DNA from: Phyllobacterium sophorae
Lineage (GTDB): Bacteria > Pseudomonadota > Alphaproteobacteria > Rhizobiales > Rhizobiaceae
Length of the DNA stretch: 64,000 nt
Reading direction: 5' to 3'
NCBI RefSeq assembly: GCF_003010965.1
Contig: NZ_PGGM01000002.1
Coordinates: 372,001 to 436,000 of the forward strand
Shown here: in pieces, positions 8,988-19,279 of the stretch
Layout: each line of letters starts with the position of its first letter
How positions within the stretch are numbered: the stretch's first letter is position 1
Translations under genes and position numbers: made by a program
The notes under the pieces: generated by a model
Seen by the model: the letters and a program-made list of their open reading frames with translations, nothing else
Database searches by the model: none
What the model was told of the DNA's origin: nothing

Positions 8988-9924
8988 GCGCGGACAGCGC
9001 CACGGCAATCTTGGCTGCAAGGCGCGCATTGTTCTCGACGAGGGCAATGTTCGCCTTGAGGCTGGTTCCCTTGGTGATGTCGAGCATTTCCGCAAGCAGA
9101 TAGGGCGTCACCGCCTTGCCGGTGACGCCGTTTTTCGTGGCGCGGGTAATCGCCTCGCTAATATACCCGCTCATGATCCCCGCCGGGATTTCGCTTGTCT
9201 CAGGTATCGGGTTGGCGATCAGCATGCCGCCGACGACGCCGATGGCATCGCGCGCCGCCTGGAATTTGGCGATGGCTTCAGCCGTATCGAGACGCAGCGG
9301 CGCCTTGAGCGGTGCCCCGTTGAAAATAGCTTCCCGCGACCAGAACGCCGGCAAGACGTCCGAGCCATGGACCACGACCGGAACGCCCTTGGTTTCAAGC
9401 ACTTCCAGCGTTTTCTCAATATCCAGAATCGCCTTGGCTCCGGCCGAGACAACGATGACCGGCGTGCGGCCAAGCTCTTCCAGATCGGCGGAAATGTCGA
9501 AGCTCTGCTCCGCTCCCTTGTGCACACCGCCAATGCCGCCGGTGGCAAAGACCTTGATGCCGGCAAGGTGCGCCGCCAGCATTGTCGCCGCGACTGTCGT
9601 GCCGCCGGTGCGGCCTTCCGCTAGCGCAAAGGCGAGATCGGCGCGGGAGAGTTTCATGGCGCCCTTGACCTGGGCCAGCGCCTCGCGCTCCTCGGCCGAC
9701 AGGCCGATCTTCAGGCGGCCATCGACAATAGCGATGGTTGCCGGGACCGCGCCTTCCGCGATGATGATTGCCTCGACATCCGCCGCCATGCGGCTGTTGT
9801 CCGGGTAGGGCATGCCGTGGGTGATGATCGTGCTTTCCAGCGCAACCACCGGCCTGCCAGCGTCCAGCGCTTCTTGCACTTCGGGGGCGATATCGGTGAA
9901 GGGGTTGAGAGCTCTGGTCGTCAT
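8980..9924 (-). CDS. psuG: Pseudouridine-5'-phosphate glycosidase
   Basis: This 314-residue protein carries the PsuG hallmarks ALESTIITHGMPYP (about 28-41), TGGTTVAATM, FATGGIGGVH and VVSAGAKAILD. PsuG reversibly splits pseudouridine 5'-phosphate into uracil and ribose 5-phosphate with a divalent metal. The gene is the second of a two-gene unit; its start overlaps the stop of the upstream sugar-kinase gene by four bases. That fits the known PsuK-PsuG degradation route, in which the kinase first phosphorylates pseudouridine. Confidence 0.93.
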   Translation of the reverse strand: MTTRALNPFTDIAPEVQEALDAGRPVVALESTIITHGMPYPDNSRMAADVEAIIIAEGAVPATIAIVDGRLKIGLSAEEREALAQVKGAMKLSRADLAFALAEGRTGGTTVAATMLAAHLAGIKVFATGGIGGVHKGAEQSFDISADLEELGRTPVIVVSAGAKAILDIEKTLEVLETKGVPVVVHGSDVLPAFWSREAIFNGAPLKAPLRLDTAEAIAKFQAARDAIGVVGGMLIANPIPETSEIPAGIMSGYISEAITRATKNGVTGKAVTPYLLAEMLDITKGTSLKANIALVENNARLAAKIAVALSALR

Positions 9925-10895
9925 GGCCGTTTCCTTTTTCTTTCAGCTGAGAGGGAGACTACAGCCGGGATGCACGCAAGTGCACTTTCGAATTGGTGTG
10001 ATGAAAAACGCGGGCTCGCCGAGTGCGTTTGCAATGTCAGCATGGAAGCGGCCATGCCTTCGCGCACGGCTTCAGGAAATGCGGTACCGCGCATCAGCGC
10101 GGCAATCGTCCCGCCCGCCAGCGCATCTCCAGCACCGGTAACGTCGGCAATACCGTTCACCGCAGGCGGCACGATCGAAAACGCATCGCCGCCGGAAAAA
10201 GCGAGGGCGGCATCGCCGCCGTTGCTGACGATCGCGCCGCACAGGCCCTTTGCGCGCAACGCCGCATATATGTCGCTCAACGCCGCATCGGACCCGAGCC
10301 CCGTCAATGCCCGCGCCTCGCGCCGGTTCATGAACAGGCAGGTGAGACTGCCGAAGACCGGCGCCAGACGCGAAACCTTGGCCGGTGAAATTGCCAGCGC
10401 AAACAGCGGCCGGTCGCCGGCCAGACCGGCCAGCCGCTGCAGCGCATCCGGCGGCAGGTTGGCATCGCAGAAGACAGCATCGGCCAGGGCGATCGAGTCC
10501 CGTACCTTGCGCCGCAGCAGCTGCCTTGGCAGCGCCAGCTCGTAAAGCTCCATATCGGCAATGCCGGCGACCACATCGCCGTGCTCGTCGAGGATGGCGG
10601 TATAGCTCGGCGTTGCCCGGTCCATATACACGGCGGAGCCATCCTTGATCCCTGCGGTCTGGATCGCCGCGCCGATCATGTCGCCGATCCTGTCGCCGCC
10701 GCGCACCGAGAGGATTTCGGCTGAGACACCGCGCTGCACCGCGAGCCGGAGTGCGTTGAACACGCCGCCGCCGGGCTCCTCGCGCATAATGCCAGGATTG
10801 GATGCGCCCGGCACGAATGGCACGCTGCTTTGGCCGCGCCGATCGAGATGGGCGCCGCCGACAGCGAAGAGCAGCGGTTTTATCGTTGATGTCAT
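9921..10895 (-). CDS. PfkB-family carbohydrate kinase, probably pseudouridine kinase
   Basis: This 324-residue protein is a ribokinase-like kinase with the N-terminal GGAHLDRRGQ (about 13-22), PGGGVFNALRLAVQRG and the C-terminal catalytic/anion-hole motif DVTGAGDALAGGTIAALM (about 250-267). Its overlap with psuG points to pseudouridine as the substrate (PsuK). The family fold does not prove this. It is the first gene of the pair; the 318 bases upstream separate it from the divergent recA. Confidence 0.85.
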   Translation of the reverse strand: MTSTIKPLLFAVGGAHLDRRGQSSVPFVPGASNPGIMREEPGGGVFNALRLAVQRGVSAEILSVRGGDRIGDMIGAAIQTAGIKDGSAVYMDRATPSYTAILDEHGDVVAGIADMELYELALPRQLLRRKVRDSIALADAVFCDANLPPDALQRLAGLAGDRPLFALAISPAKVSRLAPVFGSLTCLFMNRREARALTGLGSDAALSDIYAALRAKGLCGAIVSNGGDAALAFSGGDAFSIVPPAVNGIADVTGAGDALAGGTIAALMRGTAFPEAVREGMAASMLTLQTHSASPRFSSHQFESALACIPAVVSLSAERKRKRP

Positions 10896-11075
10896 GGTTG
10901 ATCGCTTATCCGGGGTAAAACTTCAAGTTGCGAGGCTTTGGTTTCGCTCTTGTCCTAGAACGGCGGATGGCCGGACGCAATCATTCAGGCGATTCGAATT
11001 CGCCGCAGGAACTTTACCCCGCAGCCCGCCGGTCCGGCTGCAGATCATGCGTGCGGCATATGATCCTGACAAAAA

Positions 11076-11090
11076 GAACATTTTGCGAAC
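11076..11090. promoter_or_regulatory. SOS box (alphaproteobacterial LexA site) for recA
   Basis: GAACATTTTGCGAAC reads GAAC-N7-GAAC, the reverse complement of GTTC-N7-GTTC, which is the LexA operator used in alphaproteobacteria. It lies 124 bases before the recA start and overlaps a plausible promoter. The rest of the gap from 10896 to 11213 shows no further gene. Confidence 0.9.
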
Positions 11091-11111
11091 ATTTTTAAGT
11101 TATTGTTTATT
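11083..11111 (+). promoter_or_regulatory. Candidate recA promoter
   Basis: TTGCGA at 11083-11088 and TTTATT at 11106-11111 are 17 bases apart. The -35 hexamer lies inside the second half of the SOS box, so LexA would block polymerase. The match to consensus is moderate. Confidence 0.45.
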
Positions 11112-11213
11112 TACAATGAGTTAAGCCTGTTGCCAAATAAGAACAAAACAGATACAAATAAGTTCAGATTCAGGAACATCCGTACTTCATGGATAACACA
11201 GGGGTAGTGTAAC

Positions 11214-12305
11214 ATGGCTCAAAATTCTTTGCGGTTGGTTGAGGGTAATTCGGTGGATAAAACGAAAGCACTGGACGCGGCATTGTCCCAGATCGAAAGG
11301 GCCTTTGGTAAGGGCTCGATCATGCGGCTTGGCCGTAATGAGCAGGTGGTGGAGATCGAAACGGTCCCGACCGGCTCGCTGTCACTGGATATTGCCCTTG
11401 GCGTCGGCGGATTGCCGAAAGGCCGCATTGTCGAGATTTACGGACCGGAAAGCTCGGGCAAGACGACGCTCGCCCTGCACACCATTGCCGAGGCGCAGAA
11501 GAAGGGCGGCATTTGCGCCTTCGTCGATGCCGAACATGCGCTCGATCCTGTCTATGCCCGCAAGCTGGGCGTCGATCTGGAAAACCTGCTGATTTCGCAG
11601 CCGGATACCGGCGAGCAGGCGCTCGAGATCACCGATACGCTGGTGCGTTCCGGTGCGATCGACGTTCTGGTCGTCGATTCGGTTGCCGCCCTGACGCCAC
11701 GTGCGGAAATCGAAGGCGAGATGGGCGACAGCCTGCCGGGCCTGCAGGCGCGTCTGATGAGCCAGGCGCTGCGCAAGCTGACCGCCTCGATTTCCCGCTC
11801 CAACTGCATGGTCATCTTCATCAACCAGATCCGCATGAAGATCGGCGTGATGTTCGGCTCGCCCGAAACCACGACAGGCGGCAATGCGCTGAAGTTCTAT
11901 GCTTCGGTCCGTCTCGATATCCGCCGCATCGGCTCGCTGAAAGAGCGTGACGAGGTTGTCGGCAACCAGACCCGCGTCAAGGTCGTTAAGAACAAGCTGG
12001 CGCCGCCCTTCAAGCAGGTCGAATTCGACATCATGTATGGCGAAGGCGTTTCCAAGACCGGCGAGCTGGTGGATCTCGGCGTCAAGGCCGGTATCGTGGA
12101 AAAATCCGGTTCCTGGTTCTCCTATAATTCGCAGCGTCTTGGCCAGGGCCGCGACAATGCGAAACTGTTCCTCAAGGAAAACCCGGAAATCGCCAACGAG
12201 ATCGAAGTGGTGCTGCGCCAGAATGCCGGACTCATTTCCGAGCAGATGCTCGACAAAGGGCCCGACGACACTGAGGATGATGGTCCCGAGGCCGCCGAAG
12301 GCTGA
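11214..12305 (+). CDS. recA: Recombinase RecA
   Basis: This 363-residue protein has Walker [10 protein letters not shown] (77-85), the Walker B-like [16 protein letters not shown], the L1/L2 loop regions ([14 protein letters not shown] and [27 protein letters not shown]) and an acidic C-terminal tail ending [13 protein letters not shown]. RecA forms filaments on single-stranded DNA, drives strand exchange and triggers LexA self-cleavage. The gene is preceded by an SOS box and followed by a strong intrinsic terminator, so it is a single-gene transcript under damage control. Confidence 0.98.
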   Translation: MAQNSLRLVEGNSVDKTKALDAALSQIERAFGKGSIMRLGRNEQVVEIETVPTGSLSLDIALGVGGLPKGRIVEIYGPESSGKTTLALHTIAEAQKKGGICAFVDAEHALDPVYARKLGVDLENLLISQPDTGEQALEITDTLVRSGAIDVLVVDSVAALTPRAEIEGEMGDSLPGLQARLMSQALRKLTASISRSNCMVIFINQIRMKIGVMFGSPETTTGGNALKFYASVRLDIRRIGSLKERDEVVGNQTRVKVVKNKLAPPFKQVEFDIMYGEGVSKTGELVDLGVKAGIVEKSGSWFSYNSQRLGQGRDNAKLFLKENPEIANEIEVVLRQNAGLISEQMLDKGPDDTEDDGPEAAEG

Positions 12306-12340
12306 TCTCTCAAGACAGGCGGTTTCCCGTCTCTGATTTT

Positions 12341-12376
12341 AAAACCCGCAGCCAGGCTCTGGCTGCGGGTTTTTTT
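12341..12376 (+). terminator. Intrinsic terminator after recA
   Basis: A perfect 13-base stem (AACCCGCAGCCAG and CTGGCTGCGGGTT) with loop GCT is followed by a run of T. It ends recA transcription. Confidence 0.93.
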
Positions 12377-12526
12377 GTTCGCAAAGCGGTTCACTCCTTG
12401 CAACGTCAAGCAGTAACCGCGCCGCGTAATGCCAGGCACCGGCATCCGCCTGGTGCGCTTGTCGAACCACGGCATCAGGGATTTTCTGGACAGCGGGCAG
12501 CCCTGTCGCTACAAGCGTTGCGGTCC

Positions 12527-12549
12527 GCCCCTTCGATGTGAGAAGGGGC
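12527..12549 (+). promoter_or_regulatory. Leader hairpin upstream of alaS
   Basis: GCCCCTTC and GAAGGGGC form a perfect 8-base stem with a 7-base loop. It lies about 40 bases before the alaS start and has no T-run, so it is not a simple terminator. It may be part of the alaS mRNA leader. Confidence 0.4.
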
Positions 12550-12590
12550 CAATTCCGCTTTGGATAAAAAGAAGTCAGAGGCTAAGAAAC

Positions 12591-15248
12591 ATGAGTGGCG
12601 TCAACGAGATCCGGTCGACATTTCTGAACTATTTCAAGAAGAACGGCCATGAGATCGTGGCGTCGAGCCCGCTTGTTCCGCGCAATGATCCGACGCTGAT
12701 GTTCACCAATGCGGGCATGGTCCAGTTCAAGAATGTTTTTACCGGCATCGAGCAGCGCCCCTACAACCGCGCCACCACGTCGCAGAAATGCGTGCGCGCT
12801 GGCGGCAAGCACAATGACCTCGATAATGTCGGCTATACTGCTCGCCACCACACTTTCTTTGAGATGCTCGGGAATTTCTCCTTCGGCGACTACTTCAAGG
12901 AAGAGGCGATATCGCTCGCCTGGAATCTGATCACCAAGGAGTTCGGCCTTCCCAAGGACAAGCTGACGGTCACCGTCTACCACACCGACGATGCCGCTGC
13001 CGGGTTCTGGAAGAAGATCGCAGGCCTGCCTGAGGATCGCATCATCCGCATTGCCACCAGCGACAATTTCTGGGCGATGGGCGATACCGGCCCGTGCGGT
13101 CCGTGTTCGGAGATTTTCTACGACCATGGCGAAGACATCTGGGGCGGTCCTCCCGGCAGCGCCGATGAAGACGGCGACCGCTTCATCGAGATCTGGAACC
13201 TCGTCTTCATGCAGTTCGAGCAGGTAACGAAGGAAGAGCGCATTGATCTGCCGCGTCCGTCCATCGACACTGGCATGGGTCTCGAGCGTCTCGCCGCGGT
13301 TCTGCAGGGCAAGCACGACAATTACGATATCGATCTGTTCCAGACGCTGATCCACGCGTCGGAAGAGGCGACAGGTGTGAAAGCCGAGGGCAAGTTCCGC
13401 GCCAGCCACCGCGTTATCGCCGATCATCTGCGGTCGTCGAGCTTCCTCATCGCCGACGGTGTTCTGCCCTCCAATGAGGGCCGCGGTTATGTCCTGCGCC
13501 GTATCATGCGCCGCGCCATGCGCCATGCGCAGCTGCTTGGTGCCAGGGATCCGTTGATGTGGCGCCTGCTGCCGGCACTTGTGCGCGAAATGGGCCAGGC
13601 CTATCCGGAACTGATCCGCGCGGAATCGCTGATCTCGGAAACACTGGAACTGGAAGAAAAGCGTTTTCGCAAGACGCTTGAGCGTGGCCTGAGCCTGCTT
13701 GGCGATGCGACGGAAAAGATGGGCGAGGGGGACAGTCTGGACGGCGAAACCGCGTTCAAGCTCTACGATACATTCGGCTTCCCGCTCGACCTGACGCAGG
13801 ATGCATTGCGCCAGCGCGGGATCACCGTCGATTCGGATGGCTTTGCGGCCGCCATGGAGCGGCAGAAGGCGGAAGCCCGCGCCAGCTGGGCCGGTTCCGG
13901 CGATGCCGCTACGGAAACCGTGTGGTTCTCCGTGCGCGACAAGGCCGGTGCCACCGAATTCCTTGGCTATGAGACAGAAAAAGCCGAAGGCATCATCACC
14001 GCGATCGTGCAGGACGGCGCGCTTGTTCAAAGCGCCGGGACAGGCGAAGCTGTGTCCATCGTCGTCAACCAGACCCCGTTCTATGGCGAATCCGGTGGCC
14101 AGCAGGGTGACACCGGCACGATTACCGGCGATGGATTCAGCGTGACGATTACCGACACGCAGAAGAAGAACGATGTCTTCGTCCATATTGGCAAGGTGAC
14201 CAAGGGCACCGTGAAGGTCGATGCGCCGGTGGAGCTCAGCGTCGATGGCACGCGCCGCACCCGCATCCGCTCCAACCATTCGGCGACCCACCTGCTGCAT
14301 GAGGCCCTGCGCGAGACGCTCGGCACCCACGTGGCACAGAAGGGTTCGCTGGTCGCCCCGGACCGCCTGCGGTTCGACTTCTCGCATCCGAAGCCGATTT
14401 CGGAAAAGGAACTCGCCGTCATCGAGGATCTCGCCAACGAGATCGTGCTGCAGAACGCGCCGGTAACGACGCGCCTGATGGCAGTCGATGATGCGATCAA
14501 GGAAGGCGCCATGGCGCTGTTCGGCGAAAAATATGGCGATGAGGTGCGCGTGGTTTCCATGGGCACGGCGCTGCATGGCGACAAGGCCGGCAAGAGCTAT
14601 TCGACCGAGTTGTGTGGCGGCACCCATGTGCGCGCCACCGGTGACATCGGCCTTATCCGCGTCGTCTCCGAAGGTGCGGTCGCTGCCGGTGTGCGCCGTC
14701 TCGAAGCGCTGACGGGCGAGGCTGCCCGCCGTTACCTCGAAGAACAGGACGAGCGCGTCAAGGCGATCGCCGGTGTACTGAAGTCGTCGCCCGCCGATGC
14801 GCTGTCGCGTGTCACGGCGCTGATGGATGAGCGCCGCAAGCTCGAGCGCGAGCTGACGGAGGCACGCAAGCAGTTGGCTCTCGGCGGCGGTTCCGCTTCG
14901 GGCGGCGCGCAATCCGAGACCGTCAATGGCGTGGGTTTCATCGGCAAGGTGGTCAGCGGTGTCAATCCGCGTGATCTGAAGCCGCTGGCCGACGATGCGA
15001 AGAAGACCGTTGGCTCCGGTGTTGTTACCTTCATCGGCGTGTCGGAAGATGGCAAGGCCAGCGCGGTTGTCGGTGTCACCGACGATCTCGTCGGCAAGTT
15101 CAGTGCTGTCGATCTCGTGCGCGTTGCCTCTGCGGCGCTTGGCGGGGCAGGCGGCGGTGGCCGTCCTGACATGGCCCAGGCTGGCGGGCCGGATGGCTCG
15201 AAGGCCGAAGCAGCCGTCTCCGCCGTGCGTGAAGCTTTGGCCGGATAA
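12591..15248 (+). CDS. alaS: Alanyl-tRNA synthetase
   Basis: The ATG at 12591 begins the usual AlaS N-terminus ([15 protein letters not shown]) and gives 885 residues; an upstream extension of the frame is not supported. Domains in order are the class II catalytic core with [14 protein letters not shown] and the R/H-rich motif 2 region, the tRNA-recognition helices, the editing domain with zinc ligands in [10 protein letters not shown] and ELCGGTHV, and a C-terminal DHHA1/oligomerisation part with [16 protein letters not shown]. It charges tRNA-Ala and removes mischarged Ser/Gly. RecA-alaS neighbourhood is common in Rhizobiales. Confidence 0.98.
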   Translation: MSGVNEIRSTFLNYFKKNGHEIVASSPLVPRNDPTLMFTNAGMVQFKNVFTGIEQRPYNRATTSQKCVRAGGKHNDLDNVGYTARHHTFFEMLGNFSFGDYFKEEAISLAWNLITKEFGLPKDKLTVTVYHTDDAAAGFWKKIAGLPEDRIIRIATSDNFWAMGDTGPCGPCSEIFYDHGEDIWGGPPGSADEDGDRFIEIWNLVFMQFEQVTKEERIDLPRPSIDTGMGLERLAAVLQGKHDNYDIDLFQTLIHASEEATGVKAEGKFRASHRVIADHLRSSSFLIADGVLPSNEGRGYVLRRIMRRAMRHAQLLGARDPLMWRLLPALVREMGQAYPELIRAESLISETLELEEKRFRKTLERGLSLLGDATEKMGEGDSLDGETAFKLYDTFGFPLDLTQDALRQRGITVDSDGFAAAMERQKAEARASWAGSGDAATETVWFSVRDKAGATEFLGYETEKAEGIITAIVQDGALVQSAGTGEAVSIVVNQTPFYGESGGQQGDTGTITGDGFSVTITDTQKKNDVFVHIGKVTKGTVKVDAPVELSVDGTRRTRIRSNHSATHLLHEALRETLGTHVAQKGSLVAPDRLRFDFSHPKPISEKELAVIEDLANEIVLQNAPVTTRLMAVDDAIKEGAMALFGEKYGDEVRVVSMGTALHGDKAGKSYSTELCGGTHVRATGDIGLIRVVSEGAVAAGVRRLEALTGEAARRYLEEQDERVKAIAGVLKSSPADALSRVTALMDERRKLERELTEARKQLALGGGSASGGAQSETVNGVGFIGKVVSGVNPRDLKPLADDAKKTVGSGVVTFIGVSEDGKASAVVGVTDDLVGKFSAVDLVRVASAALGGAGGGGRPDMAQAGGPDGSKAEAAVSAVREALAG

Positions 15249-15260
15249 TCTTTCTGCTCA

Positions 15261-15285
15261 CCAGCCGCGTGTAACGCGCGGCTGG
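15261..15285 (+). terminator. Hairpin after alaS, possible terminator
   Basis: CCAGCCGCGTG and CGCGCGGCTGG form an 11-base stem (one G-T pair) with loop TAA, 12 bases after the alaS stop. No T-run follows directly. A second weaker inverted repeat, TTGAGAC/GTCTCAA, lies at 15323-15347. The gap up to 15548 has no other gene. Confidence 0.5.
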
Positions 15286-15548
15286 AAACTATCTCAAGTT
15301 GTTATTGGATATTTATTGGTATTTGAGACTTATTGTTGAGGTCTCAATACTTGCGTATTTGCTTTTTACTGTGCCAGAATACTACTGAGAATTACTTGAT
15401 CCATTTTCACCGACTAACCTGTCCACTTTCAATGCGCTCTCTAACAAAACGCCAGTTTTAGGGCGTCGTTGAGCAGCATCATCGCAAGCTTTCGCCTGAC
15501 AGAAATGCACTTGGAACCCTGTTTTTTCGGTTGACCACGGGAGAAATC

Positions 15549-16097
15549 GTGAAGCGCTTACTAAGCCTGGCATTGATTGTCGTCGGCCTGACGTCCTGTG
15601 TAGCCAGCCGCCCGCCGCACATAGAAAGCGACGTTCACACTGGTTCCAGCATGGCCTATGGCTCGTACCACAATATCCGGGCAAGTACCGGTGAGCTGGT
15701 CATCCGGGCATTTATCTCGTCTAATTCCGATTACGGATTCTCCACGGTATACGGCAGCGATGACAAGATAGGCATTAACGAAGCCTGGAGCTTCGGCAAG
15801 AAGTTTCGCTACATCAAAGGTGGAAGTGTCAAAAGGGGCTGTCGCGGTTGCCTGGCGAAGGAAGTCGGTGCTGTAATCCTGAGCGAATCCGAATTCCATT
15901 CCGCGGCCGTCAATGGCTTCGAATTTGAGTTGAGTGGAAAGGCTGGAGACGTTACCGGTCAAATTCCGCCTCAGGCGTTCAGCGAAGTATTAGGTCTTCA
16001 AGTCAAGCTCAACGCGACCAGCAGCAGTGCAGGTGGGGATGCCCCAGCAAATCAAACCCTCGAAATAGCAACGCCCGATGAAGCCGAGCCGGGTTAA
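15549..16097 (+). CDS. Hypothetical lipoprotein
   Basis: GTG at 15549 follows GGGAGAA and gives 182 residues; the TTG at 15531 is less likely. The N-terminus VKRLLSLALIVVGLTSC is a lipoprotein signal with the lipobox LTSC (Cys17). The mature part contains paired basic/Cys residues (KRGCRGCLAKEVG) and a strand-rich C-terminus. No known family is recognised. The sequence looks less GC-biased than its neighbours, and the gene stands alone between alaS and a convergent YciI gene that it overlaps by four bases. Confidence 0.7.
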   Translation: MKRLLSLALIVVGLTSCVASRPPHIESDVHTGSSMAYGSYHNIRASTGELVIRAFISSNSDYGFSTVYGSDDKIGINEAWSFGKKFRYIKGGSVKRGCRGCLAKEVGAVILSESEFHSAAVNGFEFELSGKAGDVTGQIPPQAFSEVLGLQVKLNATSSSAGGDAPANQTLEIATPDEAEPG

Positions 16098-16417
16098 GCA
16101 GATGGCTCCGCACGAAAGCCGCGCGCTGCGGCGATATGCATTGGAGCGATGCTGTAGCTGTTCAATCCCGCCAGCACAGTCGGATCATTTTCCGCAAATT
16201 GTATGGCCTCGTCGGGGTGCAGCACCTCCAGCAAGGCGATGCCAAACCATCCGTCAGGATCTCGAACCGGCCCGTAGGCCAGCACGGTTCCGGCCTCGAA
16301 GTACTCGCCCACATAAGTCATGTGCTGGCGCATCAATTCCTGTTCGTCATCATCCATGTCTTCGGCAAAGGTCGGGCGCGGCGGGATAAGCCGGAAAAAG
16401 AACTGCTGCTTGGTCAT
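16094..16417 (-). CDS. YciI-family protein
   Basis: The start at 16417 (MTKQQFFFRL) has GGGAGCGA upstream and gives 107 residues. The sequence shows the YciI/YCII-related ferredoxin-like fold: FRLIPPRPTF, HMTYVGEYFEAGTVLAYGPVRDPDGWFG (the His and the tail Asp-Pro are typical), and VLHPDEAIQFAENDP. YciI proteins are small cytoplasmic proteins of mostly unknown catalytic role. The neighbour on the same strand is a PLP aminotransferase, 140 bases upstream. Confidence 0.85.
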   Translation of the reverse strand: MTKQQFFFRLIPPRPTFAEDMDDDEQELMRQHMTYVGEYFEAGTVLAYGPVRDPDGWFGIALLEVLHPDEAIQFAENDPTVLAGLNSYSIAPMHIAAARGFRAEPSA

Positions 16418-16555
16418 CGTCTCGCTCCCTGTTCCTGGCGGTGGCGATGGATGATACTTCATAATGGCCCATCGCGGCACGGTTTTTCGCAAAAGACCGC
16501 ACCGCGAGGCGATTGTTGGCGCCCTATGGCTAAAACAGCGCAAGTATTCAGCGAT

Positions 16556-17794
16556 CTAGCTTGCGAGTTTCTCGCCGGCCTTCATCTCGCTTGCGATCAG
16601 CGCACCAAGCCGGGACATACCCGTTTCGATAATCTCGGCATTCGGCAGCGAAAAATTCAAACGTATGGTGTTCCTGCCGCTTCCGTCGGCGTGGAAGGCG
16701 CTACCTGGCACAAATGCCACGCGAATTTGTTCGATCGATCGTGCCAGCAGCTGCGCGCCATCCATGCCGGAGGGCAGGGTCAGCCAGACGAACATTCCGC
16801 CTTCCGGCTTTGTCCATGTCACCCCTTCCGGCATATGGCGCGTCAAGGCTTGCAGCATGTAGTCGCGGCGCTCCCGGTAGTGGGCGCGGGCCCTTTCAAC
16901 CTGATTGTCGAAATGCCGTTCCGCAACATGTTGGATGACCATCTGGTTGATGGTCGGGCTGTGCAGGTCTGCGGCCTGCTTGATCAGCACCAGTTTGGTG
17001 ATGACCGGCTGCGCCGCGCAGACCCAGCCGACGCGCAGACCGGGCGTCAGGGTTTTCGAAAAACTGCCGGAATAGACAACGCGGGTGCGGTCGATATGGC
17101 CTTCGCGCTCGATATCCAGTGCCAGCATCGAGGGAACATTCTCTCCCTCGAAGCGCAGGGCCTGATAGGCGGCGTCCTCGATGAGCGGAATGTCCAGCTC
17201 ATGGGCGAGGTTAACCAGTTTCACGCGATCGTTGCTGCTGATGGTTTCGCCGGTCGGGTTGGAAAAATCTGCGGTCAGATAGGCCAGCTTGACCTGGCCA
17301 CCTGCTGCCTGTGCGTTGGCGCGGTAGGCGGCCGGGGTCATGTTGCCGCCTTCCGGGATCAGGCGGTCATAGCGCGGCTCATAGGCATTGAAGGCTTGCA
17401 GCGCACCGAGATAGGTCGGCCACGTCGTGAGGATCGTGTCGCCGGGGGATACGAACAGCTTGCCGAGATAGTCGAGCGCCTGCTGCGACCCGGTGGTGAT
17501 GATGATATTGTCGATCGTGCAGGCGACACCCAGCGACGCCATGTGCCGCACCAGCCATTCGCGCAGCGGCTTGTAGCCTTCGCTGACAGAATACTGCAGG
17601 GCAGTGTCCGCACTCTCGCCCAAATGGTCATCATAGGCGGCGCGGATCGCATCCTTGGGGAACAGCGCCGGATCGGGGATGCCGCCAGCAAAGGAAAGGA
17701 TGTCCGGCTGGTCAAGCAGCTTGAGCAGTTCACGAACCTCCGAAGCGCGCATCTTGTTGGCGCGCGCGGCGTATCTGGCATCCCAGTTGTTCAT
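16556..17794 (-). CDS. PLP-dependent aminotransferase, class I/II (2-aminoadipate type)
   Basis: ATG at 17794 follows GGAGGATG and gives 412 residues (MNNWDARYAARANKM). The fold-type I core is visible: SFAGGIPDPALFP near 35, TTGSQQALDYLGKLF, DFSNPTGETIS, the pyridoxal-binding PLIEDAAYQALRF and the PLP lysine in YSGSFSKTLTPGLRVGW (about 230-246). The wording fits LysN/2-aminoadipate or aromatic/branched-chain aminotransferases. It is the enzyme-only relative of MocR regulators, since no HTH is present. The substrate is not certain. Confidence 0.88.
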   Translation of the reverse strand: MNNWDARYAARANKMRASEVRELLKLLDQPDILSFAGGIPDPALFPKDAIRAAYDDHLGESADTALQYSVSEGYKPLREWLVRHMASLGVACTIDNIIITTGSQQALDYLGKLFVSPGDTILTTWPTYLGALQAFNAYEPRYDRLIPEGGNMTPAAYRANAQAAGGQVKLAYLTADFSNPTGETISSNDRVKLVNLAHELDIPLIEDAAYQALRFEGENVPSMLALDIEREGHIDRTRVVYSGSFSKTLTPGLRVGWVCAAQPVITKLVLIKQAADLHSPTINQMVIQHVAERHFDNQVERARAHYRERRDYMLQALTRHMPEGVTWTKPEGGMFVWLTLPSGMDGAQLLARSIEQIRVAFVPGSAFHADGSGRNTIRLNFSLPNAEIIETGMSRLGALIASEMKAGEKLAS

Positions 17795-17882
17795 TGCATC
17801 CTCCACGAATTCCGGCGGCTCACTCGACTGCAAATAGCATAATATGTCAATAATGCTGTCGTATTTTGTTGAGACTTTCATG

Positions 17883-17912
17883 AAAAAAAGCCCCGGCAAA
17901 CCGGGGCTTTTT
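17883..17912 (-). terminator. Intrinsic terminator after icd
   Basis: AGCCCCGG and CCGGGGCT form a GC-rich stem with loop of four bases, flanked by A and T runs on both sides. It lies just past the icd stop and would end that minus-strand transcript. It is symmetrical and could also act on the plus strand. Confidence 0.9.
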
Positions 17913-17933
17913 CAATTTGTAATGGGACGTGCC

Positions 17934-19148
17934 TCAGGCAGCCATGGCCTTCGACAGGTTTTCGTTGATCTTGTCGAGGAAACCTGTCGTGGACAGCCAG
18001 GGCTGGTCCGGGCCGATGAGCAGCGCCAGGTCCTTGGTCATGTAGCCGGCTTCGACCGTGTCGACGCAGACCTTCTCAAGCGTATGGCTGAAGCGTTCGA
18101 GTTCCGCATTGCCGTCGAGCTTGGCGCGGTGGGCGAGGCCACGTGTCCAGGCGAAGATCGAGGCGATGGAGTTCGTCGAAGTTTCCTCGCCCTTCTGGTG
18201 CTGGCGGTAGTGACGCGTCACTGTGCCGTGCGCCGCTTCGGCTTCCACTGTCTGGCCGTCCGGCGTCATGAGAACCGAAGTCATCAGGCCGAGCGAACCG
18301 AAGCCCTGGGCCACGATGTCGGACTGAACGTCGCCATCATAGTTCTTGCAGGCCCAGACATAGCCGCCGGACCACTTCAGCGCCGAAGCCACCATGTCGT
18401 CGATCAGGCGATGCTCATAGGTGATCTTCTTGGCCGCGAACTTGTCCTTGAATTCAGCATCGAACACTTCCTGGAAGATATCCTTGAAGCGGCCGTCATA
18501 GGCCTTGAGGATAGTGTTCTTTGTGGACAGATAGCACGGGACGCCGCGGTTATAGGCATAGTTGAACGAGGCATGAGCGAAATCGCGGATGGAGTCGTCG
18601 AGATTATACATGGCCATGGCAACGCCGGCGCTTGGTGCGTCATAGACTTCGTGTTCGATGGTCTTGCCATCTTCCCCGACGAACTTGATCGACAGCTTGC
18701 CCTTGCCGGGGAATTTGAAGTCGGTCGCGCGGTACTGGTCGCCGAAAGCGTGACGGCCGACGATGATCGGCTGGGTCCAGCCCGGCACCAGGCGGGGAAC
18801 GTTCTTGGCAATGATCGGTTCGCGGAAGATGACGCCGCCCAGAATGTTGCGGATCGTGCCGTTTGGCGACTTCCACATCTTCTTGAGGCCAAACTCTTCA
18901 ACGCGCTGCTCATCCGGGGTGATGGTGGCGCATTTGACGCCGACGCCGTATTGCTTGATCGCATTCGCCGCATCGATCGTCACCTGATCGTCGGTCGCAT
19001 CGCGGTGCTCGATCCCAAGGTCGTAATATTTCAGGTCGATGTCGAGGTAAGGATGGATCAGCTTGTCCTTGATATATTGCCAGATGATGCGAGTCATCTC
19101 GTCGCCATCGAGCTCGACGACCGGATTTGCAACCTTGATCTTTGCCAT
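17934..19148 (-). CDS. icd: NADP-dependent isocitrate dehydrogenase
   Basis: This 404-residue protein matches the homodimeric eukaryotic-type NADP-IDH used by rhizobia. It has the N-terminus [18 protein letters not shown], the substrate-binding [14 protein letters not shown], the YxxK region and the metal-binding [16 protein letters not shown]. It converts isocitrate to 2-oxoglutarate and CO2 in the TCA cycle and supplies NADPH. A GC-rich terminator follows the stop, so it is a single-gene unit. Confidence 0.97.
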   Translation of the reverse strand: MAKIKVANPVVELDGDEMTRIIWQYIKDKLIHPYLDIDLKYYDLGIEHRDATDDQVTIDAANAIKQYGVGVKCATITPDEQRVEEFGLKKMWKSPNGTIRNILGGVIFREPIIAKNVPRLVPGWTQPIIVGRHAFGDQYRATDFKFPGKGKLSIKFVGEDGKTIEHEVYDAPSAGVAMAMYNLDDSIRDFAHASFNYAYNRGVPCYLSTKNTILKAYDGRFKDIFQEVFDAEFKDKFAAKKITYEHRLIDDMVASALKWSGGYVWACKNYDGDVQSDIVAQGFGSLGLMTSVLMTPDGQTVEAEAAHGTVTRHYRQHQKGEETSTNSIASIFAWTRGLAHRAKLDGNAELERFSHTLEKVCVDTVEAGYMTKDLALLIGPDQPWLSTTGFLDKINENLSKAMAA

Positions 19149-19279
19149 GGATGTTCAGCCTCTAATTTGCTGCGTGTGGGAATGTCAGCATCGGTTTTCA
19201 ATGAGGGTTCGCGCCCCTATAGCACCGTGATTGCAGAACGCAAAGACAGTTGGTCAAGAAGAGGAAGGTTATCGTCGAC

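Noticed and set aside
11141-11180. Second SOS-like box near the recA start
   Set aside because: GAAC occurs there, but no second GAAC at the seven-base spacing was found.
12582-14912. 776-codon open frame opposite alaS
   Set aside because: It is a full antisense shadow of a highly conserved gene in a GC-rich genome; the codon bias of alaS keeps it open, and the product resembles no protein.
16136-17842. 568-codon frame opposite the YciI and aminotransferase genes
   Set aside because: It runs through two real genes and the gap between them on the other strand, with no ribosome-binding site or family resemblance.
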